Below, one piece after another: positions 45,304-55,334 of a DNA stretch of 64,000 nt. The notes beneath the pieces were generated by a model that was not told where the DNA came from, ran no database searches, and saw only the letters and a program-made list of their open reading frames with translations. This stretch comes from Rhodamnia argentea (lineage: Eukaryota > Streptophyta > Magnoliopsida > Myrtales > Myrtaceae). The translations under genes were made by a program, and so were the position numbers. Every line of letters begins with the position of its first letter. Position 1 is the first letter of the stretch. The stretch lies in NCBI RefSeq assembly GCF_020921035.1, contig NC_063155.1, forward strand, positions 25,661,294 through 25,725,293, in the 5' to 3' direction.

Positions 45304-45843
45304 GTGTCAGTTGTCAGTGCACAGCGGGCGCTGCGAGGCCCATTGGGCCTTCCTTCCTCTCTTCATCCTTTTGACGCTGAACCCGAACTGGGACTGCTCG
45401 ACGCGTGCCCCCAAGAGCGTGGCCCTACCGAGACCGAGTCCCCCTCGGTCTCCGCCGTCCATCGGCTGCCACATTGCGCGGCCGACTCTCTCGGCGGGCC
45501 CCGACCTGAGCCCGACCCGCCGAGCTTCTGAGTGGCGAAGGACGACGACTGGGGTTGCGTGGCGGATTTGGCTGAACCCGTCTTCGACGACACGTAGGTT
45601 GAGGATGGCTTGGTTTGCCCACGCTCTTATCCATCTTGGTTCCCGGACGACGCGGCCACGGTGTGGGAAATCCGTGCCCGTGTCGTGTCGATGCAGGCAC
45701 ATTATGTTATAGAAACTCAGATTCGCAATATGACACGATCTATCGTCCGCATCGATGACAAGAACACGGCTCGACACGAATCGTGTGACGAAGATTATAC
45801 GAAGACGAGCCAACACAGCCGCATGATACGCCCAACGAATTGA
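45304..45843 (+). pseudogene. possible decayed coding segment of unknown family
   Basis: A GC-rich island in AT-rich DNA. One frame is open for 180 codons apart from two stops (45529-45531 and around 45592-45594), and it reads plausible protein words such as KDDDWGCVADLAEPVFDD and FPDDAATVWEIRARVVSMQ. I cannot name the family. The opposite strand is also open for 169 codons, so chance is possible. Confidence 0.2.
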
Positions 45844-48204
45844 AATATCGCCAACATCGAGGCTTAATAGTCAATATATAAAAAAATCAATCCTTTTACA
45901 TGATCATGTCCGACGGATTACACGTAAGTCGAACGATCCTATCTCGCTAATAATTTCACGTCCGAGTATTCGGACACAAGCGCGATCGACCGCTATCTCA
46001 TGGATCGTCGCGAAATTGATCCAAGCTGAGATTACCTTCAACTCAGATTCGTCAACTTAATTTCGTGCGATTACGTCGTAGAGTAGAAATGCCCGGGCCC
46101 CAGCCGCAACAGCCAAACTTCCTCTAACGATCCTCTCTTTTCTCCTTCTGCCAAACAGACTCATTCTTCAGTTCCCCACAAGAAATACCATACGTACAGC
46201 TTTTTCTTTGTTACTTTTCCTCCTTGGACACGAAACACTCGCTTCTACAGGCAAGAAAGAGAAAAATAAAAATAAAAATTGCATGCTTGGACACACGTAG
46301 TTCACATACGGTATTTATTTTTGTGCGGCGGTTTCGGGACAAACTTTTAACTCAAAAACTAGATTTGGAACCATATAAATTTTTTTTCTCACCGCTCCCT
46401 CCCTCTCACTCTCTCTCGCGTCCCTATCTTCGGCCGCCGACCTTCAGTTCACCAGTCACCATCAACCGATCTCAGGACCGCTGGTCGCTACCGAGGCCCG
46501 TTGATCGACAACTATAGAAATTTTATGTGGTTATCATACGAAATTATGTTATGAAAATATAAATTTTGTGTCGTTATCAAACGCAGACTCTGCTCAAAAA
46601 CTCGTCCAAGAATAGAAAATAGAAAAATATATTTCTGGCCGTAAATAACTCCCGAGAATAGAATGGCTATCATTCGTCCCTTAGCACTCGGTGCAATTTT
46701 TTTTTTTTTTTACAGATAACAGATAACATACGAAATTAAACTTCGTGGGCATTTTTATTTCCGCTCTCTGAATCAGGGAATTGCAAAACTCTGTTTCATC
46801 CGCTCTTTGATCTGAGTCTCTGCAATCTAACTGAGGTTGAAATTACTTGTCAAATCAAAATCAAAAACAGAACCAGAAGGAGGCGTATTCTCCCTCCCAG
46901 ACGGGCAGATCGGAATCAACCAAACGACCCGAGGCAACTTGCGGATCTTTCTCTCCACGAGCTCCAACGAACAAGCGGGTCCTTTTCCGCTCCTCAAATA
47001 TAAACAAATCTCGAGCGGCGATGCACTGCATATTCGGCGACGATGACCCCAAATGCACACATTACATCACCCCCCCAGTTCGCCACGCTATATTTTAAAT
47101 ATGGGAAGGAGAGCGAGATGAGCGTTATTCGCGGGCGACGACTCAGCGTCCGTCCAGCGACCGGCTTACATGAGCGAGAAAATATTCCGCTGCGGGACGC
47201 GATCTCGACTTGCAGAGACGGCTTCATGGACGCCATTATAGTAATGGAATAAAATAAACTAATGGAGGGGGGCCGGATTATCGATTCCATTGATTAATTA
47301 CCCCAAATGACCGAAGCTGTCAACGTCCGGCATAAATGGAGGTGCTCCAAAAATTCATCGCCAATGGAAGAAGTTTTCAGAGGATTTTGCCATAGCCCTC
47401 CCACCCCCACCCCCACCCCCATTCCCATTACTCTGACTTTTGAGTCCCTTTCCCATCTCTTTCACGCTCTGTGGCGGGGCCTGGGATGGCGACGGAAGTG
47501 TTAAGAAACTACGGGGAAAATGGTGTGCACCATTTCTTTTTGGGGGGGGGGATTCTTTTTTAAATTTCGGGTCGCTTTCACCGGCTTTGTTTTGCGATAG
47601 TTCTGTTGTCGCCTACCAGAGCCAGTGCCCACGACTCCTGGTTCGTCCATGGGTTTCTGAAACCACTCAGGAGTCGTTCTGGGTTTTGCTTAAAATCGAC
47701 GGAGATATTACTTTCCACGGATGGGTTCATTGGGTTGTGATCCTGGGGAAGCGTACGTTTTCGTAATGAAATAGCTACTTGATACATGTCAAAATTGGAA
47801 GCTCGTCTGTCGAGAGTCCCGACCCTTGTTTTGCAGCGAGAAGTTCTGAATTGTAAGATCATCAGATTTGGGTTTACAAATCCAACTTCATCCAAGAGCA
47901 AGAACTCAATGAGGAGGCTTGAAATCCAGATAGGCATCATCTGTTTCAGAATTTGGTTTTATGTGAAAAACTGTGGCCACAGATTTAGCAGAGCAAGATT
48001 GCGATGCCCGTTATGCCTTTTGTGCGTTGCCTTGATTTTTATTTTTGTACTGTCGAGAATGGTGATATCGACCCACAAAGGATGCCAATTCAAGAAACCA
48101 CCAGAATTTTACTTCTTGTTCTACTTATAGCTTTAGATACATCGTATCCAGAGCCTCTACTCTTCAGCTGCACGCCATTTATCCTGTAACCAGTTCGTTT
48201 TTAC
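45844..48204. other. unassigned sequence downstream of the HD-Zip gene
   Basis: No gene recognised. It includes a C-rich tract (47396-47426, listed separately) and, near the right end, probably the HD-Zip 3' untranslated region. Several short frames at 46840-48130 have no family resemblance. Confidence 0.3.
47396..47426 (-). other. G-quadruplex-type tract on the minus strand
   Basis: Six runs of three to five C on the plus strand, at 47396-47398, 47400-47402, 47404-47408, 47410-47414, 47416-47420 and 47424-47426, separated by one to three bases. On the minus strand this is a strong four-tetrad-capable pattern of G runs with one-base loops. It lies about 0.8 kb past the HD-Zip stop codon. Confidence 0.55.
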
Positions 48205-50076
48205 TCAGTAAGACCAGGACCAGAAGGGGTTTTCTTCAGCTGGGAAAGCAAAATTGCAAGAAATTGCAGGTGGGTTCTGGTGGAAGGTGTATCCATCTTC
48301 GAATCTGGGGAGGAATTCCAGGGGCAAGAGGCTCTTGCCGAAACTGTCGTCCTCGTCCTGCGAGAAGTCCGAGCAGTCCGCTGGTTCGAATCCGTGGGAA
48401 GAATTCGCGGGCTCCAGCAGCGAGTCCGAATCGAACACATCGCTCTTGGCCGAACTCGCGTCCTCTTGCTTTATGATTGTGGCATCCACGTTTGAAACAT
48501 CCTCGAGAGTTGAGGGCGTGGTTGGTTTCGGCAACGAATCATCAGCTTGGAGCGATCTCTCCTCGCTTCCTTTTGCTCTGCTCCTCAGTTTGTCTTTGAG
48601 AGAGAGGACCTGATCGACAAGCAAAACAAACAAAGAATCGTTGATAAAATTACAGCCAAAAATACCATGAAGCCCAACCAATCCGAATGGAAAGAGAACT
48701 AATCTAACAATGTGACATGCCCGAATCAGTTCTGCGACTCATATCTCACATGTCAAAGTTTGGCGCAATTAATATTTTACCAAATCTAGATCATCAAATG
48801 TTGCATTCCTCTATGTTGTTCTCCTACTCTCAAATGGCAAAGACCGATTCACAATCTGTCGCCCCAACCGTATTATAGTTGTTAATCATCTGACATGCCT
48901 TATTGCAAAGCTTTAATTCCCAGGTGACATTGATATGTGAATTGTCCATAAATTAAACTAGTCGCAATCGAGATCATTCCATTACCTCCCCTTTTAAACT
49001 CTCCTTTTCTTTGATAAGCTTGTCATGATCGGCCTTGAGGCTCTCGTAGCGAGCTTTGAGCAAATTGAACTCCTTCTCCAGCTGCTTGGTCTTGTACCGG
49101 GCTCGCCGATTTTGGAACCAGATCGCGACCTGCCTCGGCTGCAGGCCCAGCTCCTTGGCAAGCTGGATCTTCCTCTCAGGCTCGAGCTTGTTCTCGACCT
49201 CAAAGTGCCTCTCGAGGAAATGGACTTGGTCGGCCGATAGCCGCCGCTTCTTCCCAGGAGGCTGAAAGCTTCCGTCGCAATAGTCCTCTTCGATGGCTTC
49301 TTCCTTCAGATCAATCTGCCGGAGGTATGGCCTCGGCGCGGCGTCGGTGTCTCCTCCCCCACAAACGTCCTCAAAATTGACCATTGATTTTGAACCTGAT
49401 ATTTCGGTACAAGAAGCGGAGCATTACATCTAAAATAATCAGCAAATTTACTGAAATCCACACCAATTTGAGGTAAGAAAACAGAGTGAGCGGATGAATG
49501 AAGAACCCTGACTTACTAGACTCAGTGGCACATTAAAGTTAAGGATGATGAAGCAACATTAGAGTAAAAAATGCATCTTTGGACTGTCAATGTAATGTTT
49601 GAGCAGAAAGCTGGCATCTTTTTTTTTTGGTAAAGAGATAGCTGGCATCTTTGCTTCTATAAAGTTACAAAATACACAACAGGGCCGGGGATCGCTCTGC
49701 TTTTCAAGGGGGAAAAAGGAGATCAAGAAGATGACTGAAACGGAAAAGCTTTGAACTTCTCTAGTTCTCCCAATAGAACAAGACCCAAATTTCCACAACC
49801 GAGTACGGCTCGACAGATTGCAAACTAAAGGAAGAAAAATGTGCTTTAGAACACCTTCCAGAAACAAAACAACAAAAACCTGAAAAAGAAAGAAAACCCA
49901 GAAAGCAACCAGAAGAAAAATTGCAATTCCAAATGTACAAGCTAATCACCATGACGAGCGGCCGAAGTAGGAACCCAGACGGACTCAAGAGCCTCGGAAG
50001 AACTTGGAACCAGCGTTTCTTCATTAGCGAAAGTGTCCGAGTTTGTGTCGGCAGAATAGGGTTCCCCGCCGGCCAT
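48205..50076 (-). CDS. homeodomain-leucine zipper class I transcription factor (HAT5/ATHB-type)
   Basis: Three exons on the minus strand: 49950-50076, 48986-49395 and 48205-48609, in phase, giving 313 residues. HD-Zip I proteins are nuclear and bind CAATNATTG-type sites as dimers. The homeodomain spans about residues 91-148 ([17 protein letters not shown] to [13 protein letters not shown]). It runs straight into a zipper with leucines at exact heptads (148, 155, 162, 169, 176, 183). The second exon opens with [11 protein letters not shown], a phrase typical of the HAT5/ATHB1 group, and the C-terminus (NPFWSWSY) is an aromatic activation-type tail. The usual Trp of RARWKTK is Tyr here. Position next to the RRM gene suggests orthology with At1g27045 (ATHB54), from memory. 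Exon 1 is placed from an ATG at 50076 with a donor CATG/GTGATT. Confidence 0.9.
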
Positions 50077-50118
50077 CACTCGTTTTTTTTTTTTTGGCCC
50101 TTGTACCGTGCCTGTGAA

Positions 50119-50149
50119 TTATGACTTCATACGAGCATTAAGTAGCCAT
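50119..50149 (-). promoter_or_regulatory. cluster of three minimal upstream ORFs in the HD-Zip leader
   Basis: Reading the minus strand toward the start codon at 50076, three ATGs (50149, 50138, 50130) each open a frame of only three codons: Met-Ala-Thr, Met-Leu-Val and Met-Lys-Ser, each followed by a stop. They overlap each other and end 43 bases before the main ATG. They count only if transcription starts upstream of 50149, which I cannot verify. Confidence 0.4.
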
Positions 50150-53149
50150 GATTGTGCTTATAAAAGCAAAAGATCTTGCCTTTACGGGACAACCTTGGGA
50201 ACGTAGTAGGCTTGTAATGGAGAATACTATAATAGGAAGTCGTGTGCGCGTTGAGAAGAGTCCAGTACTTCACCCACAAGAGAAGCAAGAATTGTGGGGA
50301 AGTATGAGATTCGTTTTTCCTTCTTTCTGGCTGAAGAGGAGCTCGAAAGTTTGAAAGCGGAGACACTTTTTCTTCCCTACTTGTGTTCTTGATCTGCGTT
50401 TTCTTTCCTGAATTGAAAGCTGGAAAACTTGAGGGCAGAGTGGGGGTAGAGGAGAGGAGAGAGATTCTGCTTTGGGAAGGAGAGAGAGAGAGTTGCTGAG
50501 TCTTACGTGATTAGCTTGTTGAAGGGACATCGGCCTTCTTTTTCTCCTCGGGCAAAATCGACAGGTTCGGTAGTTTTACAATTCAGTCCCTGCGGCCCAT
50601 CCTCTGGTAAAGAATGATGAGATGAAGAAAGTTACTTTGATTTGTGCCGTTTAAGAAGGATAGAAAAATCAAAGCGACCAAATGGAGACAAGCCATTTCT
50701 TCATCCTTTTGTCGAACTTAATTTTTTTCGACTGAACAAGACCGGCCAAACTCGCAAGATTATCTAAATTCGATCGTAATTATGTTAAAATAGAATTGAT
50801 TATAATTAGATGAATGATTTCATATTTAAAGATCTCGAATTTTATATCATGCTCTCGAGGATTGTCGCGTGTTCAGTTTAACACATTAAAATAATTGCAC
50901 ATTTCAATTTCTCCACAAAAACAAAACAATGAATCATTCAAAATCCAAACAAGAACAGGACAAAAAAAGTGATTTTATCTTGGTTTACACACAAGAGAAC
51001 ATCGCTTATCGAATCGAAGATTTCGTAACTCGATAAGTACGAATTTTGTCGGTGGGAAAGTTTTGCATTAAGTGCTAATCATCTTGTCCAATGTCGAGTT
51101 TGGTAAAGCTCATCCTAGTCCTTAGATGTTAAATTGGGCCTAGTGAACTCCAAACTCATGTCCTAAGCATTTGAACTATTAAGTGCTCTTGGAAGTGACC
51201 GGGAGCACTAGAACGGTGTGGATCACAGATTCACAGGCCTCCATCCCTTTCTTTAGCAAATCCATAATCATTTGACAGCGAGATAATTATTATTACGCAC
51301 GACGCCTTTCTAGTGAAAATGAAGGGATGGTCAATGAAAAAATCCGGTGATTAGTTGAGCTAAAACTCGAGATTAAGGACGGGGACAACTGAAATTGGTT
51401 TTTTCCCCGTAAAAGAAAATGAGGTAGGGGCAAAGTGGTAAATTCGTTAGGGAGTAGGAGAGGTATAGATGACAACGAGGAGAGGGGGGGGAAGAGAAAG
51501 AAGACAAAAGCAACCTGTCCAATCCATCGCTCTCGAGGGGTAGGATCGTAATTTTAGGGGGGGAAATTGAAGGCGATGACTCATCACCCCCCGCTACCCT
51601 ACCTGTGGCCCTTTTATTTTTCCTTTGTTGGCCACAACCTATGCTCTTTAATTAAGGGATGTGATCTCTGACCGAAAAATAAAATAAAAAATTAAAGGAT
51701 TTGATCAGTGGGGAGATCTTTCTATATTTTTTTTTTTCAGAATTATAATATAATTACAAAATTTGCAAATTTTATAATTACTAAATCCTAAAACGGTTAT
51801 ATTTTTGAGATAATTTTTCATATCACCTTACATTGCATAAATTTGTCATGTCGTAAAAATGTTACGTCAAGTTAAGACCGGATCATATGACAAATTTGGG
51901 AATAGATTAAAAGTCGATAATTCTTTTAGACAAAACAAATCTCGAGCCAGATTTGAAATTTGTGACCGGATTTAAAATTTTGAATTTTTTAAGAAATTAG
52001 GCCTTAACTAAAGACCCTTAAAAACATCAAAGGAAATTGTTTCCCGTTATGAGGCTGATGCATTTGTTCCGCGTCTCACAATAACTTCTCTTAATTCTTA
52101 AGGTTTCTTTCGCGATAAAAACCTCTCGTCGTACCTCTTTGCTATTTATGCTATCTTGATTACCACATAGAGCATCGTGATATAGAAATCACAATCCGCA
52201 TGGACATAGAAGTCAAGACTAAAAATCGAACCTTGATTGCGATCACACATGATTAGAGATCAATGACCTCGATGGGACCCTTGTCAAGTTTCATTTTTTT
52301 TAGGGGGGATTCTTTCATTACTTTTGAGTATACACATTTATCTAATTTGGACATTCATACCATCATACATGTCGCAATGAAGGATGGACGATAACACCGC
52401 AGGCAATTGAACTTTTGTTCATTTTCCAATTAAATACCATAATTTTTTTTGTTCAATCAAGTGTCTCGGATTTTCAAATTAGGCTCAATTTGGTGCTTTA
52501 GTTACCCTCCCTTTCCCCCATGTGCATTGTCTACCACGGGAATTCCTAAAAATGGCACGATCGGTGGGCATCTCATGCAACTACTAAGCATTCTTATTTT
52601 GTTAGCAATGAGTGTCTGGAATTTTTGAGCGCATCATCGATTCCTACTCCGTGTTAAGATATATATTATAAGACTAATAAGTCGATTGAGAGCACGACTA
52701 TTTTTTTCGTTCCATACACGTACACGAGATAAGATGGCCCCGCCTCACGTGAATGAACAAAATTTTAGGCAACAAACTTCATTTATTTTGCAAAAAATGA
52801 GTGTTTTATATAATTTTTTTTTTATTATTGGTCCCGTATATCATTTGAAATAATTAGTTAATGAAAAATATTTTTATTACCAACAATAAATTGCATCTAA
52901 ATATTTGCGTAGATAATGTAATTTTTTTTTCCGCTCATTCATTTTTGTAAGTCATATAAACGATGATTTTAAAAAATATATTTTTAAAATTATTTATTTT
53001 CCGTCGAATAAATGAAGCTTAATATATTGATTTTCCAAATACTGATAGCGCACAATATAAGAAAAGGATCACAATTTTTTATTTTTATTTTTTATCTCAG
53101 TAATCAATCAGCGATTTGGAGGACATCTTAATAAAAATCATTTGACAAA
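50150..53149. other. HD-Zip upstream region and AT-rich intergenic sequence
   Basis: The first ~400 bases are T/C-rich on the minus strand and probably hold the HD-Zip leader and promoter, with a GA/CT tract at 50481-50490. From 50560 to 53149 the sequence is AT-rich and no gene or assignable repeat was found. Confidence 0.3.
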
Positions 53150-53278
53150 TTGTTAAAGTACAAAGGAGATTTTTTCGCTTCCTTTGCAGACCATCCCCGA
53201 CTCGATCGGCCAAGGCCGCTTTACGACCCGACCTACCCACCCGCCGCATCACCCCCACACCCAAGTCTGAACGGCCGT

Positions 53279-53857
53279 TCAGTTCTCGGTCGCAAACGAC
53301 CGAACCGCGACAACGATACGGAATCCCCTGGGGTCAAAAGGCCCATCTGGGTCAAACAGCAAAGGGTGTTGTTGACCGGAGGGAAAAGAAGGACGGCCAA
53401 CTTTCAATTCCTCGAAGGAAAAGAAAGGGGAGGGGGGGAAGAAATTATGGAGTTCCTTTTTGATGAACTCGTGCAGGACGAATCCTTTCGCGATGCTTTT
53501 GTACAAAGGCAAAGCAGATGGCTTTTGGATTGGAATAGTGAAGAAGGCATTTGGGTCTACTTTCTCGCGGGGGCAATCCGACTTGCTCTGAAAATTCAAA
53601 AAGACGAGATGCGGGGTCATGGGGTGGAAACTGGACTTTTGGTTGGTTGGTGGGAGATGTCGTGGAGCAAGTAAAAGCTCGGAAACTGGGACGAACTTTT
53701 CTTCGAACGTAGGTTGGGGGTAGTCGTGATGGTGAACGAGGAGGTGGCGTAATCTAAATAGTCTTAGAACAACCGCTGTTGGTGCGTAGGAGGACGTACA
53801 TCTCTCGTTTCTTCGAAAAGACCTCGTAAAAGACAAAAGAGCGAATTCTGTTGCCAT
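53279..53857 (-). other. long open frame of unknown nature overlapping an open frame on the other strand
   Basis: 192 codons are open on the minus strand here. On the plus strand 174 codons are open at 53150-53674, including an acidic segment DELVQDESFRDAFVQRQSR. Neither resembles a family I know, and the region is GC-richer than its surroundings. It could be an orphan gene, a decayed gene or chance. Confidence 0.2.
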
Positions 53858-53884
53858 TCTTTTCTAGCCAATTTTGGTCAGCTA

Positions 53885-54220
53885 GGTGGTATTTATTTTT
53901 TCTCATTTTTTTTTCCTGTGTTATTGTAGGCAAGGGCCTGGCAACCCTCGCCTAGGCCCTTGCTGGCCACGGGCAGCCCTTGCTTGGGGCAGTCGAGGGC
54001 GGCCTTGTCTATAGCCAGCAAGGATGGCCCTCGCCAAATCGGGCGAGGGTGACCACGCCTAGCCCCTGTTGGTGACCGGTAGGTTGGCCATTGACGAAAA
54101 GGAAGGAAAATAATAAAAAAGGAGAAGAAAGGAAGTAGATGAAAAAAATTTCTTCGGTCAGGCTTTTTTCGAATGCAGATTTTATTTGAAATAATATTTA
54201 CTTCAGACTTTTATTTAAAA
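53885..54220. mobile_element. MITE-like element with 'gcgaggg' core
   Basis: A T-rich left flank, a GC-rich core with repeated 'ccctcgcc' and 'gcgaggg' words (53930-54080), then an A/G-rich flank and 'attttatttgaaataatatt' like the right arm of the element at 27778-28095. Ends not placed. Confidence 0.4.
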
Positions 54221-55334
54221 TTTTCGAAGAAAAGGTATTTGGTAGGATTTTCTATGCTCTGGGAAAAAAGAGAGCCCCGCAAACCGGGACAGGCCCATAT
54301 CGTATCTTCGGGTCGGGCCCATTGGGCTCTGCACTAGCATCGGCATCGGTCGAAGCGGCCGAAGCACGTCGGCTTTCACTTGCACGTTCAGATCCCTCCA
54401 CGAATTCAGTCGCAGGAGCGAACACGACGTGAATCTCCGACCAGGTGAAGCTCGCGCTCGCTCATCTCCGCACTCTCTCGACCGGTTGGTGCGCATTTCG
54501 CGTCGCCGAGCTCAGATCGCGTCCTCTGGCCAGCTTTGCGTTTTGGTTTATGCTCCGCGAGATTGGTCGCTGATCCTCTCCCGGACTCGGATTTCGGTAT
54601 GCTTCCCAGTTCAATTGCATTTGGTTTAGATCCGCTTGAATCGTCTCGCGTTTCTGATCTCTCTGGGCGCTCCTTCTTGGCCTTCTTTTGCATTGTTTGC
54701 ACTGTGTATAGTTTTTTCCTTCTTTCGATTTAGTTCTGCTTCGGTCTTCGTTAGCGGATTGTGGATGCTTTGTTTGCTAAGATTCCAATGCGTTTGGGCG
54801 TGCCTGTTGACCTTCTCAGTCAAACTAAGAGAGTTGGAGATGGAGATTCTTCTGTAAACTACATATGGAGCTGCTTAAGGGAGTTGGAGATCGGGCTTTT
54901 GTTTTTGCCTTTTTTCCCCCCATGGAGCCAAGCAGATACTGGGTTGTCATTGATGGGCACTCAATGAGTTCATTTGAGCTAAGCAATGTTTGAAATGCAT
55001 TCTCCGTTCATGTATCTGTGGAGGACGCATACTCTAACAGATGAGTTGATAATCTCTATTGAATTGAAATAGGCATTGGTTAGGTTACCAATCAACCTAA
55101 ACCAAAAGGCATCCACTACCTATGTTTAGATGCCAGTTGACTGTAACTGGATGAGGTGACGCCTCTTTGGATCTTGAAATTGTGCCAATTCATTTGTGTC
55201 TTTTACTTTTGGTCTATAAACCTGACAGATGCTCCCTCCTCTACGCTTCTCGAGGTGCCAGGATACTTACATCTGCCTAGCTTCCTTATAACATCTAGGC
55301 GCCAATATTTTAGCAGCGTTTTGCTGTCTAAGCA
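54221..55334. other. upstream region of the TRIPP-like gene
   Basis: A GC-rich stretch around 54340-54600 looks like a promoter and 5' untranslated region. An acceptor-like 'cctgacag' at 55222-55229 suggests a leader intron ending shortly before the start codon at 55335. No separate gene recognised. Confidence 0.35.

Noticed and set aside
50270-50530. Possible 86-codon upstream ORF of the HD-Zip gene
   Set aside because: Its ATG is 450 bases upstream, the peptide is unlike the known ATHB1 upstream peptide as far as I can tell, and transcription start is unknown.
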